NCBI GenBank assembly: GCA_900543395.1
Contig: UQQT01000016.1
Span: 1-47,499 of the forward strand
Source of the DNA: an uncultured Oscillospiraceae bacterium
GTDB taxonomy: Bacteria; Bacillota; Clostridia; Oscillospirales; Acutalibacteraceae
Length of the DNA: 47,499 nt
Direction of reading: 5' to 3'
Positions 23,390-31,233 of this stretch are shown one piece after another. The notes beneath the pieces were generated by a model. It did not search any database and had not been told where the DNA came from. It worked only from the letters and a program-made list of their open reading frames with translations. Each line of letters starts with the position of its first letter. Within the stretch, counting starts at the first letter, position 1. The translations under genes and the position numbers were made by a program.

Positions 23390-24295
23390 ATGACATCATC
23401 CCCCGCAGCGTCGAAAACGGCGTTTATTGCAATAGTCGGATGCCCCAATGCGGGCAAGTCGTTGATACTTAACCGTCTGCTCGGTCAGAAGGTGGCGATA
23501 GTTTCACCCAAACCGCAGACGACGAGAACGAGAATCATGGGCGTTCTTACAGAGAACGAAACACAGCTTGTATTTACCGATACGCCCGGATTTCACCGTC
23601 CGAAAACAAAGCTCGGAGAGAAAATGGTTCAGGCTGTCGACGAGAGTATATCCGGAGTCGACGCGTGTCTGCTCGTGGTTGAACCCAAGGGTGAGATACG
23701 CCCTGCGGAGACTGAGCTTATCAACAGATTCAAACGCGAGAAAATCCCCGCGGTGCTTGCGATAAATAAAATCGACTTAATACCCGAAAAGACGGATTTA
23801 ATGGCGAGAATTCTGGAGTTTTCGAAGCTTTATGAATTCGAGGCGATAGTTCCGCTGTCGGCTAAGGACGGGAACGGACTCGACGAATTAAAGGACGAGC
23901 TTATGGCTCTTGCCTTTGAAAGCGAACACTTTTTCCCCGACGACACGCTTACAGATCAGCCCGAACGCGTACTGGCTTCCGAGATTATACGCGAGAAGCT
24001 TCTTAAAAATCTCGACTGCGAGATTCCGCACGGAACAGCCGTCGCAATTGAAAAATTCAAAGAGCGCGAGGACGGCGAGATTATCGATATCGAGGCTACG
24101 ATTTACTGTGAAAAGGAGTCGCACAAGGGTATTATAATCGGCAAAAACGGAGCGATGCTCAAAAAAATATCGACCCGCGCGCGAATCGATCTTGAAAAAT
24201 TCCTCGGCTGCAGGGTCAATCTTCACTGCTGGGTCAAGGTCAAAGAGGACTGGCGCAACCGCGAGGGGCTTATACATAATTTCGGACTTGATTAA
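23390..24295 (+). CDS. era: GTPase Era
   Basis: This is an essential GTPase that binds 16S rRNA during 30S assembly. The G1 motif GCPNAGKS lies at residues 17-24, G3 is FTDTPGFH, G4 is AINKID and G5 is SAKDGNG. The C-terminal KH domain includes KGIIIGKNGAMLKKI. At 301 residues it is of normal size. AGGAG lies 11 bases before the ATG. It sits in the phoH-ybeY-era-recO block. The usual Bacillus neighbours yqfF, dgkA and cdd are not between yqfD and recO here. Confidence 0.96.
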   Translation: MTSSPAASKTAFIAIVGCPNAGKSLILNRLLGQKVAIVSPKPQTTRTRIMGVLTENETQLVFTDTPGFHRPKTKLGEKMVQAVDESISGVDACLLVVEPKGEIRPAETELINRFKREKIPAVLAINKIDLIPEKTDLMARILEFSKLYEFEAIVPLSAKDGNGLDELKDELMALAFESEHFFPDDTLTDQPERVLASEIIREKLLKNLDCEIPHGTAVAIEKFKEREDGEIIDIEATIYCEKESHKGIIIGKNGAMLKKISTRARIDLEKFLGCRVNLHCWVKVKEDWRNREGLIHNFGLD

Positions 24296-24307
24296 GGACG
24301 TGAGCAA

Positions 24308-25048
24308 ATGACGTTCACTACGGACGGTATTGTTTTAAGAGCGTCCCCGGCGGGCGAATCGGATTTGCTCGTTGTTCTGCTGACGGGCGACAGGGGCGTT
24401 GTTTCGGCGTTCGCGAAGTCGGCGCGACGGCCTAAAAATAAGCTTCATGCAGGCTCATGTGTTTTTTCGTACGGAAGCTTTACGTTTTTCGAGGGCTCGT
24501 CCGCGCTTAAAATGACGGAGTGCGAACCCCTCGAAAATTTTTTTGATTTAAGAAACGATATAACATCGCTTGCGGCGGCGCAGTATCTGTGCGAGCTTAC
24601 CTCGCGCCTTGCTCCGAAGGAGACTCCGGCGCGTGAAATTTTGAGGCTTTTGCTCAACACGCTTCATTTTATGACAAAGCCCGAGCGTAATCCGCTTGTT
24701 TTAAAGTCGGTTTTCGAGCTTCGCTTTGCCTCGCTCTCGGGCTATATGCCCGACCTTGTCGCGTGCGCCGAGTGCGGAGAATTCGAGACAGATCCGATGT
24801 ATTTTGATTTTGATTCGGGGCTTCTTTACTGCAAAAGCTGCCGGAAAAACGGCGCGAATGAGCTCAGCTTAAAAACGGTCGACGCAATGCGCCATATCTG
24901 CTACGCGCCGATGAACAGACTTTTTTCGATAAAGCCCGATAAGCAAACCGCCGAAAAGCTTTATTCTGCGTGCGAGGAATATATAAAAAGACAAACGTCG
25001 TATGAATTTAAAACACTCGAATTTTTAAATTCGATTCGGGGATGTTAA
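24308..25048 (+). CDS. recO: DNA repair protein RecO
   Basis: The protein consists of an N-terminal OB fold (TTDGIVLRASPAGESDLLVV) and a helical domain with a zinc site CAECGEF and YCKSCRKNG. At 246 residues it is of normal length. It loads RecA with RecF and RecR in gap repair. The last residues and the TAA lie inside a 27-base sequence repeated exactly downstream of pgk, so the native C-terminus may have been replaced by repeat DNA. A Rho-independent terminator follows 100 bases later. Confidence 0.93.
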   Translation: MTFTTDGIVLRASPAGESDLLVVLLTGDRGVVSAFAKSARRPKNKLHAGSCVFSYGSFTFFEGSSALKMTECEPLENFFDLRNDITSLAAAQYLCELTSRLAPKETPAREILRLLLNTLHFMTKPERNPLVLKSVFELRFASLSGYMPDLVACAECGEFETDPMYFDFDSGLLYCKSCRKNGANELSLKTVDAMRHICYAPMNRLFSIKPDKQTAEKLYSACEEYIKRQTSYEFKTLEFLNSIRGC

Positions 25049-25064
25049 AAACGCCCGGAATGAA
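25038..25064 (+). repeat. 27-bp exact repeat, copy 1 (overlaps recO stop)
   Basis: The repeat begins GGGGATGTTAAAAACGCCC and ends GGAATGAA. It occurs identically at 44888-44914, just after pgk, with weaker similarity (CCTCAC, CTCG) for about 15 bases beyond. In copy 1 it supplies the recO stop codon. Confidence 0.85.
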
Positions 25065-25151
25065 CCGTCCTCACTCTCGGACGCATACGAATTTCAAAAC
25101 GCCGGAATTGTCGGATTCTATAAAAAGGGGCTGTAAAAACAGTCTAAAAAA

Positions 25152-25199
25152 AAGAACTGCAAGTCTACCGAAAAAGATGGGTTTGCAGTTCTTTTTTTT
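25152..25199 (+). terminator. Rho-independent terminator after recO
   Basis: An 11-bp stem AAGAACTGCAA / TTGCAGTTCTT with a 20-base loop is followed by a run of T. It lies inside the left part of the IS-derived element. Confidence 0.75.
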
Positions 25200-25301
25200 G
25201 TGATATAATTTAGTTTCATGAAAAAGGATATCAATGAGAAATATAATATACTATATCAATTAAAATTAAAATTGAAAAAATAATGGAAATTTTCCGGACC
25301 G

Positions 25302-25445
25302 GTATATACATTCTGCGAAGTTTTAAACCAAATTGACATAAAAAGATATCTTGTTGTTAAGGAAAACAGGACAGGTCGAAAAAGATTTGATTCGGAAATA
25401 TTGCTGAAAGTAATACGGTTTGATTTTAAGTCTTTAATATTTTAA
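25302..25445 (+). pseudogene. Transposase N-terminal fragment (IS1182-like)
   Basis: The frame reads VYTFCEVLNQIDIKRYLVV and then KENRTGRKRFDSEILLKVIR before running into a stop. This is the beginning of IS1182/IS5-group transposases as I know them ('VYTFCEVL..ID...YL..K....GRPRYD...LLK'). A possible start (EKIMEIF) is in a different frame just upstream, so a frameshift separates them. Only about 45 codons survive of a protein normally over 400. Confidence 0.65.
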
Positions 25446-25542
25446 TAATTCAAAGCAAAAAATCATCCGAGACTCGCGATTAACCGAATCTCGGATTTTT
25501 TTAGGCTGTTTTTTTACAGCACCTTTTGAATTTTGCAAAGAA

Positions 25543-26637
25543 TCATTCTTTTGTCAGTATATCCGCAATCCTCTCCGACGTATGGCCGTCGCCGTACGGA
25601 TTTGACGTTTTGCTCATTTTTTCATACTCTTCTTTATCCTCGAGCAGTGTTTTGAACGCCGAATATATCGTCTCCTCGTTCGTTCCGACAAGCTTGAGCG
25701 TGCCGGCTTCAACGCCCTCTGGGCGTTCTGTCGTGCTGCGCATGACAAGTACGGGCTTGCCCAGCGACGGAGCCTCCTCCTGAATTCCGCCCGAATCCGT
25801 CAGAATCAGATACGAACGCGCGAGGAAATTATGAAAATCAAGCACGTCCAAAGGTTCTATCAGATGAATCCTGTCACAGCCGCCGAATATCTCATTAGCC
25901 GCGCTTCTGACGACGGGGTTCATATGTATCGGGTAAATTACTTTAATATCGGGCGTTTCGTCGATAATCCTTTTTATCGCGCGGAACATATGGCGCATAG
26001 GCTCGCCGAGGTTTTCCCTGCGGTGCGCCGTCAGCGTTATAAGCCGTGAGCCCTTTGCCCATTCGAGCTCGGGGTGCGTGTAATCCTCTCGGACGGTCGT
26101 TTTCAGCGCGTCTATCGCCGTGTTGCCCGTAACGAAAATCGTGTTCGGATCTCTGCCCTCTTTTAACAGATTATTTTTCGCTCTCTCGGTCGGCGCAAAA
26201 TTATATTTTGAAATAATGCTGACTGCCTGCCGGTTGAATTCCTCGGGAAACGGCGAATAAATATCGTACGTCCGAAGTCCCGCCTCGACGTGTCCGACAT
26301 CCGTCTGCGTATAATAGCACGCGAGCGCGGTTACGAACGTAGTCGACGTGTCGCCGTGGACGAGAACGATATCGGGCTTTACCTCGTCGAGAACGGATTT
26401 TATTCTCTCGAGAATATTTACCGTGACGTCGAAAAGCGTCTGCTTATCTTTCATTATCGACAAATCATAATCGGGTATGACTCCGAACGTTTCGAGCACG
26501 CTGTCGAGCATCTGGCGATGCTGACCGGTAACGCATACGACGGTTTTGATACTCTCTCTTTTCTTCAGCTCGTTTACGAGCGGACACATTTTAATCGCTT
26601 CGGGTCTTGTACCGAAAACGAGCATGACTGTTTTCAC
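25543..26637 (-). CDS. wecB: UDP-N-acetylglucosamine 2-epimerase (non-hydrolysing)
   Basis: It interconverts UDP-GlcNAc and UDP-ManNAc. At 364 residues it has the GT-B fold landmarks VMLVFGTRPEAIKMCPLV, VCVTGQHRQMLD, VLVHGDTSTTFV, the TAHRRENLGEP loop and LTDSGGIQEEAPSLGKPVL. It starts with GTG (26635-26637), with GGAGG seven bases upstream. It lies 20 bases behind wecC in one operon. Together they make UDP-ManNAcA, a precursor for cell-surface polysaccharide or teichuronic-type polymers. No glycosyltransferase or other polymer gene is in the window. Confidence 0.93.
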   Translation of the reverse strand: MKTVMLVFGTRPEAIKMCPLVNELKKRESIKTVVCVTGQHRQMLDSVLETFGVIPDYDLSIMKDKQTLFDVTVNILERIKSVLDEVKPDIVLVHGDTSTTFVTALACYYTQTDVGHVEAGLRTYDIYSPFPEEFNRQAVSIISKYNFAPTERAKNNLLKEGRDPNTIFVTGNTAIDALKTTVREDYTHPELEWAKGSRLITLTAHRRENLGEPMRHMFRAIKRIIDETPDIKVIYPIHMNPVVRSAANEIFGGCDRIHLIEPLDVLDFHNFLARSYLILTDSGGIQEEAPSLGKPVLVMRSTTERPEGVEAGTLKLVGTNEETIYSAFKTLLEDKEEYEKMSKTSNPYGDGHTSERIADILTKE

Positions 26638-26657
26638 TTTTTTTCCTCCGAAAAGGC

Positions 26658-27878
26658 TTAAAGTCTGTATGTTCCGTCTATCCGACAGATGTTTCTCGTA
26701 TCGAGAATTACTTTATCCTTGATTTTATCCATATTGTTCTTAATTTCGTCATGACCGACGAGAATTACGATCATATCTATATCGTTTAAGAATTTATCGA
26801 AATCGTGGTACTGATTTTCGACCATATCCTTAGTGATGAACGGGTCGTAAACCTTGACTCCGCGCGAAAGGTGACGTTTCATGCATTCGAGCATCTGCAA
26901 TGTCGGACTCTCGCGGTAGTCGTCGACATTTTCTTTATAAGTAAGTCCGTACAGTCCGACTCTTGAAACATCCTTAATGCCGTTTTCGTCCATGATATCG
27001 CTGATTCTGCCTAAAACGAACTCGGGCATGGAGTCGTTGATTTCCCTTGCTTTTCTTATTAAATTGGCAAACATCGGGTAGTCGCCGACGAGGAACCACG
27101 GGTCGACGGAAATGCAGTGACCTCCGACTCCGGGGCCGGGATTTAATATATTGACTCTCGGATGGCGGTTTGCGATGCTTATAATTTCGAGCGCGTCCAT
27201 GTTGTCCGAACGGCAAATCTTTACAAGCTCGTTTGCAAACGCGATATTTATATCCCTGAATGTGTTTTCAACGACCTTTGTCATTTCGGCGGTTCTGATG
27301 TCGGTGACGACGATCTCGCCCTTGCAGAACGATTCGTAGCACTTCTTTACCTTTTCTCCTATCGCTCTGTCGTCCGCGCCTATCGTTCTTGAATTGTGTT
27401 CAAGCTCATAAACCATGTTGCCGGGAATGATTCGCTCGGGCGCGTGAACGAGGTTGATGTCCTCGCCGATTTTAAATCCGTCGGACTCTATAATCGGACG
27501 GACGTATTTGTCTATCGTTCCGGGCGATACCGTCGACTCGATAACGACGGTTGCGCCCTTGGGACAGACCTTCATAACGTCCCTTACCGCGCCGGTAACG
27601 TAGCTTGCGTCGACCTTTTTATTATCCTTGTCATAAGGCGTTGCTACGGCGATAATATACATATCGGTCTTTTTGTACTCGGTTGAGAATTCGATTCCGC
27701 TTTTGACCGCCGAAGCGTAAAGCTCGTCGAGCCCCTTTTCCTTAAAAGTCGTATGACCGTGACGTAACGTGGAGACAAGCTCCTTATTGTAGTCTGTTCC
27801 GACGACCTCAACGCCGTGGGAGGCGAACATCAGCGCGGTGGGGAGTCCGATATAACCGAGTCCGATAACATTTATCAT
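26658..27878 (-). CDS. wecC: UDP-N-acetyl-D-mannosaminuronate dehydrogenase
   Basis: It oxidises UDP-ManNAc to UDP-ManNAcA with NAD+. At 406 residues it has an N-terminal NAD fold (NVIGLGYIGLPTALMFASHG), the active-site cysteine in GPGVGGHCISVDPWFLVGDY, and a C-terminal domain (YGLTYKENVDDYRESPT). 'CISVDPWF' is characteristic of ManNAc-type enzymes. It is the first gene of the wecC-wecB operon, with its own promoter upstream. Confidence 0.93.
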   Translation of the reverse strand: MINVIGLGYIGLPTALMFASHGVEVVGTDYNKELVSTLRHGHTTFKEKGLDELYASAVKSGIEFSTEYKKTDMYIIAVATPYDKDNKKVDASYVTGAVRDVMKVCPKGATVVIESTVSPGTIDKYVRPIIESDGFKIGEDINLVHAPERIIPGNMVYELEHNSRTIGADDRAIGEKVKKCYESFCKGEIVVTDIRTAEMTKVVENTFRDINIAFANELVKICRSDNMDALEIISIANRHPRVNILNPGPGVGGHCISVDPWFLVGDYPMFANLIRKAREINDSMPEFVLGRISDIMDENGIKDVSRVGLYGLTYKENVDDYRESPTLQMLECMKRHLSRGVKVYDPFITKDMVENQYHDFDKFLNDIDMIVILVGHDEIKNNMDKIKDKVILDTRNICRIDGTYRL

Positions 27879-27956
27879 TAAAAATGCGACCTTCTTTCAA
27901 TAATGAGAACGAAAAACCTTCGTTTTATTTTATGAACATGATTATTTATTTATGTT

Positions 27957-27986
27957 ATAATATCATATAAACAATAATGTTGTCAA
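27957..27986 (-). promoter_or_regulatory. Promoter of wecC-wecB
   Basis: On the minus strand TTGACA (27986-27981), 18 bases, TATTAT (27962-27957). It is divergent from the first riboswitch-ATPase unit. Confidence 0.65.
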
Positions 27987-28020
27987 GATTTCCGAAATTC
28001 ATGTTTTTGAAAAAAATATA

Positions 28021-28052
28021 TTGACAAATCCGCACAAATATTATACACTTTA
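28021..28052 (+). promoter_or_regulatory. Promoter of riboswitch 1
   Basis: TTGACA is at 28021-28026. The -10 is either TATACA (15-base spacing) or the overlapping TACACT (17-base spacing), so it is imperfect on either reading. Transcription would begin about 20 bases before the aptamer. Confidence 0.55.
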
Positions 28053-28070
28053 TTTGAATCGAATTACCCA

Positions 28071-28210
28071 TTGGGGAGTAGCTATGGGGATATCCCATCT
28101 GTTGTCGTCAACCGCCTCGGCGTTCGACCGCTCACGGCCGGCAGCAGACAGATGCTTATGTATTTGAGGCAAGACCTTTGGCAGACTTCAGTCTGTCGAG
28201 GGTCTTTTTT
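28071..28210 (+). promoter_or_regulatory. yybP-ykoY Mn2+ riboswitch 1 with terminator
   Basis: The conserved aptamer strings of the manganese riboswitch are present in order: TTGGGGAGTAGC at the 5' side, CGTCAACCGCC in the internal loop region, and GGCAAGACCTTTGG at the 3' side of P1. AAGACC of that last block is also the left arm of a terminator ending GGGTCTTTTTT (28171-28210). The arrangement is therefore a transcriptional ON switch: Mn2+ holds the aptamer and prevents the terminator. It lies 40 bases before a P-type ATPase gene. Confidence 0.9.
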
Positions 28211-28249
28211 GTATATATTTTTACATAATTATATTTTCGGAGGTAAATT

Positions 28250-30934
28250 ATGCAGCGTTATTTTGAAGACATTCCGACCGTTTTCAGAGAAACGGATTCC
28301 GCCGAATTCGGACTTGACGAAGCGACGGCGGAGAAAAGACTGGAATCAAACGGAAAAAACAAGCTTAAAGAGGCAAAGAAAAAATCGCTTATAAGCCGTT
28401 TTTTCTCACAGCTTGCCGACCCAATGATAATAATACTGATTGCCGCCGCCGTAATATCCGCGGTCACGACGGTATATGAGGGAATATCGTCAGGCACCTC
28501 GGCGTTTCCGACGGATACGGTAATAATTCTGATCGTTGTTCTCATAAACGCAATACTCGGCGTGTTTCAGGAGAGCAAAGCCGAAAAAGCGATAGAAGCT
28601 TTGCAGGAGATGAGCGCGGCGACGTCAAAGGTTATACGTTCGGGCAAAATAACCGTAGTTAAAAGCGAGGATATCGTCGTCGGCGATATCGTCGTTCTCG
28701 AAGCAGGCGACGCGGTTCCCGCAGACTGCCGTATAACAGAGAGCGTCAGCCTTAAAATCGAGGAGGCCGCGCTGACGGGAGAAAGCGTTCCCGTCGACAA
28801 AATAACGTCGGCTCTCGGAATTCCCGAAAGCGGAGACGTCGGACTCGGCGACAGAAAAAACATGGCTTACATGGGCAGCACCGTTGTATACGGCAGAGGC
28901 AAAGCGATTGTAACCGCGACGGGAATGGACACGGAAATGGGCAAAATCGCGGACGCGATAGCTTCTGTTTCCGAGGAGCAGACCCCGCTTCAGAAAAAGC
29001 TGTCACAGCTGTCAAAAATCCTTACATATCTCGTGCTCGGAATCTGCGTTTTTATTTTCGCATTCTCGCTCTTTATGCAAAGAGACGCGCTTATGTCCGG
29101 CGACAGCGCAATTATATTTAAAAGCGTTATAAACGTATTTATGGTTGCGGTAAGTCTTGCCGTTGCCGCCGTTCCGGAGGGACTTGCGGCAGTCGTAACG
29201 ATAGTTCTTTCGATAGGCGTTACGAATATGTCGAAGAAAAATGCGGTTATAAGAAAACTGACGGCGGTTGAAACTCTCGGATGCGCACAGATAATCTGTT
29301 CGGATAAAACGGGTACTCTCACTCAGAATAAAATGACGGTCGTCGACTTTTCTGCAAATGAAAAAATCCTTGCAAAGGCTATGTCTCTCTGCTCCGACGC
29401 CGAGGAAAACGACGACACAACGGTAACGGGAGAGCCGACGGAGGCGGCACTGGTCGCATGGGCTTCAAAGCTCGAAATGAAAAAAGAGGCTTTATGCGCA
29501 GCAGAGCCGAGAGTCGGAGAGGCTCCGTTTGACTCCGTCAGAAAAATGATGTCCACCGTTCATAAAACGGGTACGGGATATATTCAGTACACAAAGGGCG
29601 CGCCCGATGTTCTTATAAAGAAATGCAGTTACGCTCTTATCGACGGAAAAGAAACAGAAATAACCGACGAAATTATTTCGGATATTTCAAAGGAAAACAA
29701 GAGAATGGCGGACGGCGCTCTGCGCGTCCTTGCCGGAGCGTACAGAAGGTATACTGATGTTCCGTCCGATTTTTCCGCCGATAAGCTTGAAAACGAGCTT
29801 GTATTCATAGGTCTGTGCGGAATGATAGACCCTGTCCGTCCCGAGGTCAGGTCCGCCGTTGAGGAATGCCGGGAGGCGGGAATTACAGCCGTAATGATTA
29901 CGGGTGACCATAGAGACACGGCGGCGGCAATCGCCGGGGAGCTGGGGATAATTAAGGACGATTCCCAGGTTATGACCGGAGATATGCTTTCCGCAATGAG
30001 CGACGAAGAGTTTTCGAAAAAAGTCGAAAGCACATTCGTATATGCCCGCGTTCAGCCCGAGCATAAAACGCGTATCGTCAACGCGTGGAAAGCAAAGGGC
30101 AAAATCACCGCAATGACCGGAGACGGAGTGAACGACGCCCCGTCGATCAAGAGCGCGGACATCGGTATCGGCATGGGCATTACGGGTACCGACGTTACAA
30201 AAAACGTTGCGGATATGGTTCTCGCCGACGATAATTTCGCCACGATAGTGAGCGCGGTCGGAGAGGGCAGACGAATTTACGATAATATCCGAAAGGCGAT
30301 ACAGTTCCTGCTGGGCTCGAATCTTGCCGAGGTTCTTGCAATATTCACCGCGACTATACTCGGATTTACAATACTGAAGGCTCCGCATCTTCTTTTTATA
30401 AATCTCGTAACGGACTGCTTCCCCGCGCTCGCTCTCGGACTTGAAAAGGCGGAAAGCAATATAATGAAACGCAAACCGCGCAATCCGTCGGATTCGATTT
30501 TCTCGGGCGGACTCGGTACGGACGTTGCGTATCAGGGCGTTCTCGTAACACTGCTTACTCTTACCGCCTTCTTTATCGGAGAACGGTTTGAAACGGGTCA
30601 CTGGGCGTTTATGAACATTGCCGACTGTGAGCAGGGCATGACGATGGCATTCTTAACCATGTCGATGTGCGAAATATTCCACTCGTTCAATATGCGCTCA
30701 CAGAGAGGCTCGGCGGTTATGATGAGCATTAAGGGCAGTCATAATATTCCGCTGTTTTTGGCAATGATTGCGTCGCTCGTGCTTACGACTGCCGTTATCG
30801 AAATTCCGTTCCTCGCATCCGCATTCGGATTTACTCCCATAGGACTTGCGGAATATGCGGTATCGCTCGCTCTTGCGTTTTCAATAATTCCGATAGTCGA
30901 AATAATTAAAAAAATACAGCGCTCCCGCGCATAA
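28250..30934 (+). CDS. P-type cation ATPase (P2A-like), predicted Mn2+ exporter 1
   Basis: This 894-residue pump carries out ATP-driven cation export across the membrane. The actuator motif is ALTGESVPVDK, the phosphorylation site CSDKTGTLTQNK has Asp352, the nucleotide domain has KGAPDVLIKKC, and the hinge is MTGDGVNDAPSIKSADIGIG. Transmembrane site residues resemble SERCA site II: M4 VAAVPEGLAAV (Glu310), M5 SNLAEV, M6 NLVTDCFPALALG. The second Pro of the usual PEGLP is Ala313 here. The Mn2+ riboswitch in its leader points to manganese; Ca2+ is also possible from sequence alone. GGAGG is well spaced before the ATG. It is a close paralogue of the next gene. Confidence 0.93.
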   Translation: MQRYFEDIPTVFRETDSAEFGLDEATAEKRLESNGKNKLKEAKKKSLISRFFSQLADPMIIILIAAAVISAVTTVYEGISSGTSAFPTDTVIILIVVLINAILGVFQESKAEKAIEALQEMSAATSKVIRSGKITVVKSEDIVVGDIVVLEAGDAVPADCRITESVSLKIEEAALTGESVPVDKITSALGIPESGDVGLGDRKNMAYMGSTVVYGRGKAIVTATGMDTEMGKIADAIASVSEEQTPLQKKLSQLSKILTYLVLGICVFIFAFSLFMQRDALMSGDSAIIFKSVINVFMVAVSLAVAAVPEGLAAVVTIVLSIGVTNMSKKNAVIRKLTAVETLGCAQIICSDKTGTLTQNKMTVVDFSANEKILAKAMSLCSDAEENDDTTVTGEPTEAALVAWASKLEMKKEALCAAEPRVGEAPFDSVRKMMSTVHKTGTGYIQYTKGAPDVLIKKCSYALIDGKETEITDEIISDISKENKRMADGALRVLAGAYRRYTDVPSDFSADKLENELVFIGLCGMIDPVRPEVRSAVEECREAGITAVMITGDHRDTAAAIAGELGIIKDDSQVMTGDMLSAMSDEEFSKKVESTFVYARVQPEHKTRIVNAWKAKGKITAMTGDGVNDAPSIKSADIGIGMGITGTDVTKNVADMVLADDNFATIVSAVGEGRRIYDNIRKAIQFLLGSNLAEVLAIFTATILGFTILKAPHLLFINLVTDCFPALALGLEKAESNIMKRKPRNPSDSIFSGGLGTDVAYQGVLVTLLTLTAFFIGERFETGHWAFMNIADCEQGMTMAFLTMSMCEIFHSFNMRSQRGSAVMMSIKGSHNIPLFLAMIASLVLTTAVIEIPFLASAFGFTPIGLAEYAVSLALAFSIIPIVEIIKKIQRSRA

Positions 30935-30976
30935 AAGAAAATAACCCTTTAATTGTTTAAACGCAGTTAATTTTGT

Positions 30977-31020
30977 GCGGTAAAATAATCATTGACAATT
31001 ATTTTACCGCGTGTTATGAT
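30977..31020 (+). promoter_or_regulatory. Promoter of riboswitch 2 with palindrome around the -35
   Basis: TTGACA (30992-30997), 17 bases, TATGAT (31015-31020). A perfect 13-bp inverted repeat, GCGGTAAAATAAT (30977-30989) and ATTATTTTACCGC (30998-31010), encloses the -35, which sits in the 8-base loop. It could be an operator for a repressor, or a hairpin ending the upstream ATPase message, although no T-run follows. Confidence 0.75.
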
Positions 31021-31030
31021 TGTCTTGGTT

Positions 31031-31166
31031 AAAGGGGAGTAGCTCGGGAACGCATATAAGTTCCTCCCTGCCGTCAACAACCGGCGTTTTGTGCCTGGCG
31101 CAGGGGCGAAATATTCGTATGCAAGACCTTTGACAGGGGTTCCTCTCTGTCTGAGGTCTTTTTTTT
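31031..31166 (+). promoter_or_regulatory. yybP-ykoY Mn2+ riboswitch 2 with terminator
   Basis: AAAGGGGAGTAGC opens the aptamer, followed by GCCGTCAACAACCGGC and GCAAGACCTTTGACAGG. AAAGG and CCTTT close P1. A terminator uses AAGACCT (31123-31129) and AGGTCTT (31154-31160) and ends in eight T. It has the same ON-switch logic as riboswitch 1 but diverged loops, so it is a second independent sensor. The second ATPase starts 68 bases later. Confidence 0.92.
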
Positions 31167-31233
31167 CGCCCGGCGAAACTCTGTACATCACATCAAATGA
31201 TGTCTCTTATATGACAGAAAGGACTGAACTGCA

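Larger units (their letters stand above)
25122..25527. mobile_element. Non-autonomous IS-derived element with terminal inverted repeats
   Basis: The left end AAAAAGGGGCTGTAAAAAC followed by AGTCTAAAAAAA (25122-25151) is mirrored at the right end, TTTTTTAGGCTGTTTTTTTAC and then AGCACCTTTT (25495-25526), with a few changes. About 400 bases lie between. They contain a terminator (stem 25152-25162 with 25183-25193 and eight T), a transposase fragment and a second terminator (CCGAGA...TCTCGG then T-run, 25468-25502). It separates recO from the convergent wecB. Confidence 0.7.

Noticed and set aside
29687..30601. Minus-strand open frame (304 codons) inside the first ATPase gene
   Set aside because: Shadow frame of a clearly identified P-type ATPase.
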